Assembly (NCBI RefSeq): GCF_009928685.1
Contig: NZ_WWEO01000045.1
Span: 1 to 64,000 of the forward strand
Source: Mucilaginibacter agri
GTDB taxonomy: Bacteria; Bacteroidota; Bacteroidia; Sphingobacteriales; Sphingobacteriaceae
Direction of reading: 5' to 3'
Length of the DNA stretch: 64,000 bases
A program made the translations under genes and the position numbers. The number at the start of each line of letters is the position of its first letter. Position 1 is the stretch's first letter. Below, piece after piece: positions 16,027-24,323 of this stretch. Below the pieces are notes generated by a model. The model saw only the letters and a program-made list of their open reading frames with translations, searched no databases and was not told where the DNA came from.

Positions 16027-18038
16027 TGGCATCAAATAATATGGATTGGAGTTCAGAAAACCAGGCTTACCTCATGAAACTTATTAGTATGATAAGGCAG
16101 CAACTGGAATGGTTCTATCAATTTCATGTTAAAAAAAATAAAAAGGCGACACCGCCTGATAGCGCAATAGTTGAAAAAAAATTAAAGGAGATAGCCGGAA
16201 AAATGGATAGCCCGCCAGCGATAGAGAAATTGGTGCAAAGGTTAGGTTTATCGGCGTTTGAAAGGGATATACTGGTGTTATGCGCCGCCCTCGAGCTCGA
16301 CCCGGGATTTACAGATGTTCTTGCCTCTGTCCATAATGACGGTTCCTTAACACAACCTTCTTTCAGTACTGCGCTCGCGGTTTTAAAAGATGCACATTGG
16401 AGTGCAATTTCGCCAGCAAATCCTTTACGTTACTGGCAGCTTATAGAGATAAATAACGCACCGCTAATTACCAAAAGTTCTTTAAAAATTAATGATCATA
16501 TCTTGTACTACTTAACCGGAGTTCAATACCTGCACCCCAAATTAAGAGAAATTGCGGAGCCTATTTATACCGACGGTTTATTGGCACCTTCCCAAATGCA
16601 GCTGGCCGAGGAGATTATTAAACTTTGTACTGACAAAAATGAAAGCGCACAGCTACCATATATCCAGTTTTCCGGAATTGATAACGCTGATAAAGCCTCG
16701 GTGGCATCTTATGTGAGCACAAAACTTAAACTCGGGCTTTTTGGTATTTCTGCTTATGATGTTCCGATGAATGTTACTGAGGCTGCTGAACTGGCATGCT
16801 TATGGAATAGAGAAGCCGCTTTGAATGATTACGCACTGTTTATTGATTGCAGCGATATAGACAGCAACGATAAAAACAGAACTTACGCTTTAAAGAGCTT
16901 TATCAGGGCATTGCGCGGCCTGGTTATCATAAATACGCATGAGCTGACATTAAACTTAAAACAGCCAACGGTCGTCTTCGATATAAAAAAACCATCTTCA
17001 ACAGAGCAGTTATCGCTTTGGAAAGAAATGTCAGGAGCCAATGGTAATAGCGAAGCTTTACAACTCAATAAATTGGTATCCCAATTTAACCTCAGCGCCG
17101 ATGCGATCCACAAGGCAGCAACCGAAATATTTTCAAACGATTTAAAAAATCAGGTGCACAATGAAGCTTACCAGGATGTTATTCAGAAAAAGCTTTGGAA
17201 AACCTGCTGCAACTATACCCGCCCACACCTGGACGAGTTGGTAGAACGCATAACACCGGTTGCAAGCTGGGATGATATTGTATTGCCCGACCCTCAAAAA
17301 AATATACTTCGTGATATTGCGGTGCAAGTAAAACAGCGTAGTAAGGTGTATGGAGATTGGGGTTTCGAAAACAAAGGTTTGCGGGGTTTAGGCATCAGCG
17401 CCTTATTTGCCGGTGAAAGTGGAACAGGCAAAACGATGGCATCAGAAGTATTAGCTAATGAATTACAGCTCGACCTTTATAAGATAGACTTAAGCAAGGT
17501 TGTGAATAAATACATCGGCGAAACAGAAAAGAATCTTAAACGCATTTTCGATGCGGCTGATGATGGGGGCGCCATACTGTTATTTGATGAAGCAGATGCC
17601 TTGTTCGGAAAACGCAGTGAGGTAAAAGATAGCCATGATCGCTATAGCAATATCGAAGTAAGCTATTTATTGCAAAGGATGGAAAGCTACCGTGGGCTGG
17701 CCATTTTAACCACAAATATGAAAAATGCTTTAGACAAGGCATTTATGCGCCGCATTAGATTTGTAGTTCAGTTTCCTTTTCCGGATGCTGTGCAGCGGGC
17801 CGAGATATGGAAGAAAATATTTCCGCAAAATACACCTCAAAAAGATCTGAGTACAGAAAAGCTCGCTTTGTTGAATTTACCGGGCGGCAGTATCAGAAAT
17901 GTAGCATTGAATGCAGCTTTTTACGCGGCTCATGAAAACAGTGGGATCAGTATGCAGCATATTACCAAAGCAGCAAAAGCCGAGTATGATAAACTAGAGA
18001 AACCGTTAACAAGCATGGAAATTAAGGGATGGCAATAA
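16023..18038 (+). CDS. AAA+ ATPase of eCIS (Afp15-like)
   Basis: 671 residues. The N-terminal half is a helical, winged-helix-rich region typical of eCIS ATPases (LVQRLGLSAFERDILVLCAALELDPGF). The AAA+ module has Walker A GESGTGKT at 464-471, Walker B ILLFDEADALFG with D522/E523, sensor-1-like ILTTN and an arginine finger region FMRRIRFVVQFPFP. The family is required for particle assembly or cargo loading. Translation probably starts at ATGATG at 16023, inside the previous stop. The 3' end overlaps the next gene by 10 bp. Confidence 0.94.
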   Translation: MMASNNMDWSSENQAYLMKLISMIRQQLEWFYQFHVKKNKKATPPDSAIVEKKLKEIAGKMDSPPAIEKLVQRLGLSAFERDILVLCAALELDPGFTDVLASVHNDGSLTQPSFSTALAVLKDAHWSAISPANPLRYWQLIEINNAPLITKSSLKINDHILYYLTGVQYLHPKLREIAEPIYTDGLLAPSQMQLAEEIIKLCTDKNESAQLPYIQFSGIDNADKASVASYVSTKLKLGLFGISAYDVPMNVTEAAELACLWNREAALNDYALFIDCSDIDSNDKNRTYALKSFIRALRGLVIINTHELTLNLKQPTVVFDIKKPSSTEQLSLWKEMSGANGNSEALQLNKLVSQFNLSADAIHKAATEIFSNDLKNQVHNEAYQDVIQKKLWKTCCNYTRPHLDELVERITPVASWDDIVLPDPQKNILRDIAVQVKQRSKVYGDWGFENKGLRGLGISALFAGESGTGKTMASEVLANELQLDLYKIDLSKVVNKYIGETEKNLKRIFDAADDGGAILLFDEADALFGKRSEVKDSHDRYSNIEVSYLLQRMESYRGLAILTTNMKNALDKAFMRRIRFVVQFPFPDAVQRAEIWKKIFPQNTPQKDLSTEKLALLNLPGGSIRNVALNAAFYAAHENSGISMQHITKAAKAEYDKLEKPLTSMEIKGWQ

Positions 18039-18292
18039 ATCAAACCATAGAACTGCATATCGAAAAGTTGGTTTTAAAAGGTTTTCCGCCCAGCCAGCGC
18101 CAGCATATTCAGGCAGCGGTGCAAGCCGAGCTCACAAGGTTGTTCACGGAAAAAGGAGTTCCGTCTTCGTTTTCAACAGGCAAGAATATTCGATACATAA
18201 ATGGCGGGGCATTTAACTCAAAGCAAGGAGAAAAGGGTGAAACCACAGGCAATAGCATAGCCCGGTCTCTTTATAAGAATTTAGCAAAATGA
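18029..18292 (+). CDS. Small conserved eCIS accessory protein
   Basis: 87 residues. The pattern IELHIEKLVLKGFPPSQRQHIQAAVQAELTRLF, then a GG-containing linker and a helical end GNSIARSLYKNL, corresponds to a small protein repeatedly found between the ATPase and DUF4157 genes in eCIS loci, as I recall the family. It overlaps the ATPase by 10 bp and the DUF4157 gene by 4 bp. The role is unknown; being so tightly linked to the putative effector, it could act in loading or folding. Confidence 0.8.
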   Translation: MAINQTIELHIEKLVLKGFPPSQRQHIQAAVQAELTRLFTEKGVPSSFSTGKNIRYINGGAFNSKQGEKGETTGNSIARSLYKNLAK

Positions 18293-19881
18293 AAACCGTA
18301 AGTTCTAAAACCGGAGAGAAAAAATCACAGCAAACCTCGCAACCTTCCCGCAAAACGAAAGGGGAGGATGCGCTGTCTCAAAAACCTCAAGCCGAGAGTG
18401 AGCGGGAGTCGCAGCAAAATATTATGCACAGTTTTGGTAAAATTAATGTGCATGCAAACGCTGCGCGTAATCCGATCCAGCCTAAATTAATGGTCAATCA
18501 TGGCGATGATGAGTATGAACATGAGGCCAATTCTGTAGCCAGCGATGTGGTTGGTATGTCAATGCCGGCGCCCGATGGCATTTCAGCGCACAATAATAAT
18601 GTATCCGGCAAAGCAGGGCAGGGTGGTGCTGCACTTCAACGTAAAGAAAGCGCAAGTAGCCCTGTAACTACTGCCCCTCCATTAGTTGGAGATGTGTTAA
18701 GATCATCATCGGGCAAACCACTGACTAAGCAGGCTAGCTCGTTTATGGAACCCCGTTTTGGGTACGATTTTAGTAAAGTAAGAATCCACGATAATGGTAA
18801 GGCTGCAGAAAGCGCCGCCTCCGTTAATGCGTTTGCCTATACATCTGGTAATAATATAGTTTTTAATAAGGGCTACTACAGGCCCGAAACAAGCCAGGGG
18901 AAGTGGCTGCTTGCGCACGAGCTAACACACGTAGTACAGCAAGGGAAAGCTAATAAGTTAAATGATAAATCGTCAGCTAACAAAACCTCAACTGACGATC
19001 GGACTTCCAGTCAGCCACAGGAGCGGTTATCGATGATCCAAAATAACTATAAGGATAACAGCTCGATGTTTCGACGGGATATCAGCAATTTCTCACAAAA
19101 AAATCCTGCAGATAAGATCGAAGAAAAGCAACAAATGATGTTGAAAAAGCCAGGTAGCCAAAAGATAACGAGGCAAGATAATTCCAGAAATTTAAGGAGA
19201 TGCGCCGGCGGTGGCGGTTTTTCTCCGGACACAACTACTAAAACTAAAACCTTAAAAAACACTTTCGGCGATTTTAAAGTTGAACATGGTCTTACCAAAT
19301 TACCTGCCGCCGAACTTGGAGAATACTACATCAGAATTGACATGACCCCAAACGCAAAAACAGGCAAAAGTAAGATCGGGTTCTTACAAAGTGTTCGCAG
19401 GGGAACCAGTACCGGAAATTGGTCTACCAAAGCCGGAGACAGCGGCATGGATGCCGATAGGGCAGCGAGAGCTACAAAAGACGGGTACAGAGTAGACCGT
19501 GCAGACCCGTCGGTTGATAAAACACCTTTGTACGGGATGAAAAAAAATGCCGCCGGTAATGTAGTGAGCCGAGGCAATGCCGATACGGGCAGTTTTGGCG
19601 GAAGTAATCCGTGGATGTACGATAAGGTCGGTGTAATTGATCCAAGCGTTTTACAGTTTTCATCATCAGCAATTGATGTTGCTACGGGCGCATCGTATGG
19701 AGCCATTGGGTGGGGGTTCGAATATGATTCTTCACGGAAATTTTATAAAGAAGAAGATCCTACGTTACTATCTAAAGGCGATGCAAGGCTTAAAGGACGC
19801 GATGATGCTATTACTAAGTGGAATTCTGCAGTTGCCACATCAGGCAGCGGTATTGATGCAGCGCCGGCAGTAACCGATTAA
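18289..19881 (+). CDS. DUF4157 (eCIS core metallopeptidase-like) protein with C-terminal cargo domain
   Basis: 530 residues. A Lys/Gln/Ser-rich disordered N-terminus (1-60) precedes the DUF4157 domain (about 140-218), with SFMEPRFGYDFSKVRIHDN, NAFAYTSGNNIVFNKGYY and the zincin motif HELTH at 210-214. A polar linker (about 220-303) leads through RRCAGGGG to a distinct C-terminal domain (about 305-530) that I do not recognise. DUF4157 is the commonest domain of proteins associated with eCIS particles and often precedes variable toxin domains, so this is the best effector candidate in the locus. Whether HELTH is proteolytically active, perhaps for self-cleavage, cannot be read from sequence. Confidence 0.88.
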   Translation: MKTVSSKTGEKKSQQTSQPSRKTKGEDALSQKPQAESERESQQNIMHSFGKINVHANAARNPIQPKLMVNHGDDEYEHEANSVASDVVGMSMPAPDGISAHNNNVSGKAGQGGAALQRKESASSPVTTAPPLVGDVLRSSSGKPLTKQASSFMEPRFGYDFSKVRIHDNGKAAESAASVNAFAYTSGNNIVFNKGYYRPETSQGKWLLAHELTHVVQQGKANKLNDKSSANKTSTDDRTSSQPQERLSMIQNNYKDNSSMFRRDISNFSQKNPADKIEEKQQMMLKKPGSQKITRQDNSRNLRRCAGGGGFSPDTTTKTKTLKNTFGDFKVEHGLTKLPAAELGEYYIRIDMTPNAKTGKSKIGFLQSVRRGTSTGNWSTKAGDSGMDADRAARATKDGYRVDRADPSVDKTPLYGMKKNAAGNVVSRGNADTGSFGGSNPWMYDKVGVIDPSVLQFSSSAIDVATGASYGAIGWGFEYDSSRKFYKEEDPTLLSKGDARLKGRDDAITKWNSAVATSGSGIDAAPAVTD

Positions 19882-19890
19882 CTTTACGAA

Positions 19891-20430
19891 ATGGAAAATA
19901 TATCAGATCTGCGCCGGGCACTGCAAAAATGTATAAACGATAGCAGGGCACATTATTCGATAGAGGGACTTAGTGAAAGCGGAAAAATACGGGAAATGGT
20001 TAAGCAAATAGATTCTCCTTTCTGGAAAGAACTTGAACCTTTGGAAAACTTTTTTGTGTTCGAGATCAGTCCGGCAGTTAGGGAGAAAGCTCCCGCTCCA
20101 GTAGTTGTATCGGCGTATTGTACAGCGCTTCGCGAACTCACTACAGATTGGTGGGGTTTACCTGCCGGTACACCTACACAATCCTCGCTTAACCTGATGG
20201 CCCAACCCGAAATACAAAAGGGGCTGGCCAAACTGCTAACTGATAAAACAAGCCTGCATTATGTTGATGGGGAAGCTCGCTCGTATAGCGAAATATACCA
20301 CTTTGAAGTGAGCGATTTAGCAGCAGGGTTTTTAATAAAAATGTCGGGCGGTACTTATGACGCATATGGAGATGTGCAGGAAAGGGAAAAAGTTAAAAAT
20401 CAACTTAAAGAAAAGTTTGTAAATAACTGA
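19891..20430 (+). CDS. Hypothetical protein between eCIS effector and isoprenoid synthase
   Basis: 179 residues, soluble, with no signal peptide, membrane segment or recognised domain. Visible features are a helical N-terminus (ISDLRRALQKCINDSRAHYSI) and a tryptophan-containing block ELTTDWWGLPAGTPTQSSLNLMAQ. It starts 10 bp after the DUF4157 gene and ends 2 bp before the isoprenoid synthase gene. That position would suit a dedicated chaperone, loading factor or immunity protein for the effector, but this is inference from position only. Confidence 0.65.
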   Translation: MENISDLRRALQKCINDSRAHYSIEGLSESGKIREMVKQIDSPFWKELEPLENFFVFEISPAVREKAPAPVVVSAYCTALRELTTDWWGLPAGTPTQSSLNLMAQPEIQKGLAKLLTDKTSLHYVDGEARSYSEIYHFEVSDLAAGFLIKMSGGTYDAYGDVQEREKVKNQLKEKFVNN

Positions 20431-20432
20431 TT

Positions 20433-21479
20433 ATGGAATGGTTTGATAACTCGTTAATCCTGGTAAAAAATAAGCTTTATGAGGCCGTACCAAATAACTG
20501 GGGTGAGATGCATATTATTGCTCAAAACTATTTTAAAAGAGATGTTATTCCCGAACTCCTTGTTCCGATTACCTGTTGTAAAGCAGTAGGCGGAAACCCT
20601 GAAGAGGTCCCTCATGTTTTTTCGGCCATAGCAGCAGCGTCAATAAGTGCCCGTATTTTGGATGACATACAAGATCAGGACAAGTCAGACGCTGTGCATC
20701 TAAAAGTAGGGGTAGCCAGAGCGGTAAACTACGTAGATACTTTCAGAACATTAGCCTTTAAACTAATAGGCCAGATGTTTCAAATCACAAACAAATCTCA
20801 ACAGATATACAACCTTTTTATTGAGTCGTACTTCGATGTCTTAAAGGCGCAGGAAAATGAATTAAAAGGTAATTACAGCAATTGGCTGGAAGCAATGAAA
20901 ACCAGCGAAATGAAATCGGGGTACGTTTACGGAGCGATTAGCTATTTGGGGGCTTCTATCGGTACTGATAATGAGGATTATATTAAAGCTTGTAAAAAAT
21001 ATGGGTATCATTTCGGCATAGCTGTACAGTTATTTAACGATATGGATGGTATATGGAATACAGACGAAAGCTCAGACTTAGATCAGAATAAGGTAACGCT
21101 ACCATTGTTGTACGGGTTAAACTGCGATCATGAATGGAAGGAGGAGCTAAGTAATATCGTAAAACAGAATACAATTGCTGCCAATAAAGAGCGGATTAAA
21201 GAGATACTCGATCATATAGATACAAAGAGATATTTAGTTTGGGCTGCCCTGCAAGAAAGGGATAAAGCGTTAAACGCAATCTCCATTTTAGAGAACAATA
21301 GCGGAGTTGAAGTATTGGAAGCCCACTTTACAGGCATGTTTGGAGATATTGATGATTTAATGAATGGATACGAGCTTGATAACCACAACCCTCTGACGGA
21401 AACTTCGAATGCTGATACAGATAACTCATATCGATCTGAGGCACTGAATATCAGATCTAAATTGTCCGAAAAATTTTAG
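20433..21479 (+). CDS. Class 1 isoprenoid synthase (polyprenyl synthetase-like), inside the eCIS operon
   Basis: 348 residues, all-helical. The first aspartate-rich motif is DDIQD at 77-81 (context ISARILDDIQDQDKSDAVHLKVGVARAVNYVDT). The second is an NDxxD-type site at 202-206 (QLFNDMDGIWN) followed by SDLDQNKVTLPLLYGL, the family's conserved KxTLP block. These are the Mg-diphosphate binding sites of trans-isoprenyl diphosphate synthases. The second motif begins with Asn, as in ComQ-type and some terpene synthase-like members, so classical chain elongation, terpene formation and peptide prenylation are all open. It has no signal peptide. It is co-directional and 2 bp from its neighbour, clearly part of the eCIS operon, which is unexpected for a contractile injection machine. 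Confidence 0.85.
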   Translation: MEWFDNSLILVKNKLYEAVPNNWGEMHIIAQNYFKRDVIPELLVPITCCKAVGGNPEEVPHVFSAIAAASISARILDDIQDQDKSDAVHLKVGVARAVNYVDTFRTLAFKLIGQMFQITNKSQQIYNLFIESYFDVLKAQENELKGNYSNWLEAMKTSEMKSGYVYGAISYLGASIGTDNEDYIKACKKYGYHFGIAVQLFNDMDGIWNTDESSDLDQNKVTLPLLYGLNCDHEWKEELSNIVKQNTIAANKERIKEILDHIDTKRYLVWAALQERDKALNAISILENNSGVEVLEAHFTGMFGDIDDLMNGYELDNHNPLTETSNADTDNSYRSEALNIRSKLSEKF

Positions 21480-21485
21480 CCACTT

Positions 21486-22160
21486 ATGCTTGAGAATGAA
21501 GTAAGCAACATGGAAAATCTCACAAGCTCGTTTGAACAACAGGTAGAGCAGGGGAATTTGTTTTTGCATACATCGCTCAGCCAGCAGTCTGCCCGTATTA
21601 ATGAGATAGAATCTTTCTTATATGCGGTTATAGATATTTTGATAAAAAAAGGAGTGGCAGTGCCTGAGTTACTTTCGGAAAGCGTGTTAAAAATAAGGCA
21701 GGAAATAAGAGAGAAAGAGGAAGAGAACTTCCTGGATATTTCTCTGCGGGCAGATTTTGGGGAAGAGGATAGAGAGTTTGTGCCTGTTAATTGCTCCGAA
21801 AGATTGCCCATTTGTAAGGCGGTTTGCTGTAAACTCGATTTTGCTTTAAATGCCGAAGAAATTGAATCGGGAAAAATAAAATGGGAATTAGGAAGGCCGT
21901 ACTTCATAAGGCACGAACCTAAAAGCTGCTATTGCTGCCACATTAACCAGGAAAGTAAAGCATGCAACGTGTATGATCACAGGCCTTCGGTATGTAAAAA
22001 GTATAGTTGCGCAAATGACCACCGTATATGGAAAGACTTCGACAAGATGGAGCTAAATGACGAATGGCTTAATGAGAACATCAAAGAGCGGAAAATTAAA
22101 TTCACTGGTGCGGCTATATTTAACTACCATAGTGTTGCCGGAGATAAAATTGATAAGTGA
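21486..22160 (+). CDS. YkgJ-type cysteine-cluster protein with coiled-coil N-terminus
   Basis: 224 residues. An N-terminal helical, probably coiled-coil, region (about 1-85) precedes the YkgJ signature: CKAVCCKLDF (about 107-112), SCYCCHINQ, then CNVYDHRPSVCKKYSC. The family (formerly UPF0153) carries a conserved set of cysteines that bind zinc or an iron-sulfur cluster; it includes uncharacterised oxygenase-like or modification-related proteins. It starts 6 bp after the isoprenoid synthase. Pairing of a prenyl-diphosphate enzyme with a metal-cysteine protein suggests a small modification or biosynthesis cassette. Confidence 0.83.
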   Translation: MLENEVSNMENLTSSFEQQVEQGNLFLHTSLSQQSARINEIESFLYAVIDILIKKGVAVPELLSESVLKIRQEIREKEEENFLDISLRADFGEEDREFVPVNCSERLPICKAVCCKLDFALNAEEIESGKIKWELGRPYFIRHEPKSCYCCHINQESKACNVYDHRPSVCKKYSCANDHRIWKDFDKMELNDEWLNENIKERKIKFTGAAIFNYHSVAGDKIDK

Positions 22161-22183
22161 TTAAACCTTTGTAAGTCAATTAT

Positions 22184-22834
22184 ATGCAGTCATTCCCAAA
22201 CTCTCCTCATATTGTTAAAGGTGGTATCGTTCTGATAGACCCCGACTCGTCGGCTATTAAGAGGATTATTACTCTACAATATAATCCCGATACGCTTACC
22301 AGAAGTTTACAGGTGAAAGGTGTTGGCGGAGATGGTGGTAATAGATCAGAGGCATTACGACTTACCGGTCCGCCGGTGGAAACAATAAAGCTCGAAGCAG
22401 AAATTGATGCAACAGATCAAATGGAGATGGGAGATACGCTTACAGCTAATGTAGGGATTCAGCCACAGTTATCGGTGCTGGAGACAATCGTTTACCCAAC
22501 AAGCGATCACTTGATTTTTAACAACAGCATGTCGCAATCGGGCTCACTTGAAATAGTGCCTATGGAAACTGATCTTACCTTATTTATCTGGAATAAAAAC
22601 CGCATTATCCCTGTACGCATTGCTGAGTTTAGCATTATAGAAGAAGCTTTTGACACCAATTTAAATCCCATACGTGCAAAGGTAACTCTCAACATGCGGG
22701 TGTTAAGTGTTGATGATCTGGATTTCGCGCACAAAGGCGGTGCTTTATTTATGAGCTATCAACAAAATAAAGAAAAGTTAGCAGGCATGTTCAGAGGGGG
22801 GAACCTTGGCGATTTAGGCATAAATTCAATCTGA
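22184..22834 (+). CDS. CIS tube-domain protein (Afp7-like, LysM part on separate gene)
   Basis: 216 residues. The opening IVKGGIVLIDPDSSAIKRIITLQYNPDTLTRSLQVKG is the CIS_tube domain, with PPVETIKLEAEIDATDQME and the beta-rich IPVRIAEFSIIEEAFDTNLNPIRAKVTLNMRVL. In Afp/PVC particles this protein joins the inner tube to the spike hub and carries a C-terminal LysM; here LysM is encoded by the adjacent gene, whose ATG overlaps this stop (TGATGA). Confidence 0.9.
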   Translation: MQSFPNSPHIVKGGIVLIDPDSSAIKRIITLQYNPDTLTRSLQVKGVGGDGGNRSEALRLTGPPVETIKLEAEIDATDQMEMGDTLTANVGIQPQLSVLETIVYPTSDHLIFNNSMSQSGSLEIVPMETDLTLFIWNKNRIIPVRIAEFSIIEEAFDTNLNPIRAKVTLNMRVLSVDDLDFAHKGGALFMSYQQNKEKLAGMFRGGNLGDLGINSI

Positions 22835-23193
22835 TGACAGACATTTCAAAACTTTTGCAACAGGCAGGTGTAAACCCGGGTTCGTTTCCGTTTACCAGCC
22901 GGTATAAAGACATAGAAGTAACTTCTATACCCGGCGCCGACGAAGTACCTATCGTTTATTTGCGCCGTCGGTTTGTGCCGCAGGCAGATAGTTTTTCCCT
23001 TTTGCAGATACATACGGTAAAAGACGGAGACCGCCTGGATAATATTGCCAGTCAATATCTCGGTGACCCTGAAAAATTTTGGCAAATATGTGATGCCAAT
23101 AATGTACTGCACCCGGGCGAACTCACCGAAACACTTGGCACACAAATTAAAATAACATTACCGGCGGGTATTCCGGGTTATAATAATGCTTAA
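22834..23193 (+). CDS. LysM-domain baseplate protein
   Basis: 119 residues. A short N-terminal segment is followed by a LysM-like domain (about 52-112): IHTVKDGDRLDNIASQYLGDPEKFWQICDANNVLHPGELTETLGTQIKITLP. In eCIS and phages (gp53 or gpX type) this module wraps the hub and attaches the wedge. It appears to be the second half of a split Afp7. It overlaps its neighbours at both ends. Confidence 0.9.
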   Translation: MTDISKLLQQAGVNPGSFPFTSRYKDIEVTSIPGADEVPIVYLRRRFVPQADSFSLLQIHTVKDGDRLDNIASQYLGDPEKFWQICDANNVLHPGELTETLGTQIKITLPAGIPGYNNA

Positions 23194-24322
23194 AGGCGTA
23201 TACATTTCTTTAATGATTGGGCCTGCTATACCTGTAGTTGCGCCAAAGGTTGTTATAGATTCATTAAGCGCTATTCAGGTTACCAATAGCAAAGATCGTA
23301 ATGGATTTCAGCTTACCTTTAATTTGGCCAAAAATTCACCGCTGTTGGTAAGCATGCTTCCGGGTGGTTTTTTTGATCCAATCGTTACAAGGGTAATTAT
23401 AGTTGTAACCATTAACGGAACGCCAAATGTACTGATGGATGGTTTTATAACCAGCCAGGATTTAGCACCGGCAAATGAACCGGGACGATCAAACCTCACA
23501 GTCACCGGCGAAGATGTGAGCCTGGCGATGGACCTGGTTCAGATAATAGCACCATTCCCGGCAATGCCCGATGTAGCTAAGATATATTTACTGCTTGCTC
23601 CATTTGCATTTTTGGGCGTTGTTCCGCTGGTTATTCCGCCGGAGATTTCGCCTATAAGAACACCTACAGAAGGGTGGGACAGCATAGTAAGGCAAACCAA
23701 CAGGCAATGCCTCAAAGATCTGGCTGCCAATTGCGGTTATATCTTTTACATTCAACCGGGGCCGGTACCGGGTCAAAGTATTGCATATTTTGGGCCTGAT
23801 GTAAATTTACCAATAGTTCAACCAGCATTATCCATAAATATGGATGCGCATTCAAATGTCGAATCACTGAGCTTCTCGTTAAATGGACTAGCCAAAAAAA
23901 TAAGGATCTACACCATATTTGATCCTATTACAGAAAAAATAACCGTACCTATACCTGTACCCAACTTTAATGTTTTAAAACCACCGCTGGGCGCCCGACC
24001 TCAGCCAATTTTACAAACAGAGTTTGCCGATAGTTTCAGCAAGTTTTCTCCGGCACTGGCGGCACAAAAGGTTATAGGAGATGCAATTAACAGCGACCTG
24101 AATCCACCCGGTATAACCGGAAATGGCTCATTTGATATTTTACGTTACAACCGCATTTTACAAGCCAGAATGATGATAGGGGTACGTGGTGCGGGCCTGG
24201 CTTACGATGGATTATATTATGTTGATAGCGTAACACACAATATAAAACCAGGCGAGTATAAGCAGAATTTTACGCTGTCGCGCGATGGTTTAATTTCAAA
24301 TACACCAGCATTACCAGTATAG
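23186..24322 (+). CDS. gpD/VgrG-like hub protein (Afp8 N-terminal half)
   Basis: 378 residues. Features of phage late control gene D proteins: an N-terminal beta-barrel (SLSAIQVTNSKDRNGFQLTFNLAK, VTINGTPNVLMDGFITSQDLAPANEPGRSNLTVTGEDVSLAMDL), a DSIVRQ.N..CLKDLAANCGYIFYIQPGPVPGQSIAYFGPDV domain, and a C-terminal ILRYNRILQARMMIGVRGAGLAYDGLYYVDSVTHNIKPGEYKQNFTLSRDGL. It forms the trimeric hub above the spike. The ATG at 23186 overlaps the LysM gene; a start at 23213 (MIGPAIPVV) is also possible. Confidence 0.9.
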   Translation: MLKGVYISLMIGPAIPVVAPKVVIDSLSAIQVTNSKDRNGFQLTFNLAKNSPLLVSMLPGGFFDPIVTRVIIVVTINGTPNVLMDGFITSQDLAPANEPGRSNLTVTGEDVSLAMDLVQIIAPFPAMPDVAKIYLLLAPFAFLGVVPLVIPPEISPIRTPTEGWDSIVRQTNRQCLKDLAANCGYIFYIQPGPVPGQSIAYFGPDVNLPIVQPALSINMDAHSNVESLSFSLNGLAKKIRIYTIFDPITEKITVPIPVPNFNVLKPPLGARPQPILQTEFADSFSKFSPALAAQKVIGDAINSDLNPPGITGNGSFDILRYNRILQARMMIGVRGAGLAYDGLYYVDSVTHNIKPGEYKQNFTLSRDGLISNTPALPV

Positions 24323-24323
24323 T

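Noticed and set aside
18029..18292. Treating the 87-codon gene as a shadow ORF
   Set aside because: Overlap with both neighbours is translational coupling typical of this operon, and the LHIEKLVLKGF pattern resembles a recurrent eCIS small protein, so it was kept as real.
20433..21479. Housekeeping farnesyl or octaprenyl diphosphate synthase
   Set aside because: The second motif is NDxxD rather than DDxxD and the gene is embedded in the eCIS operon away from isoprenoid genes. A housekeeping role is not excluded but is unlikely.
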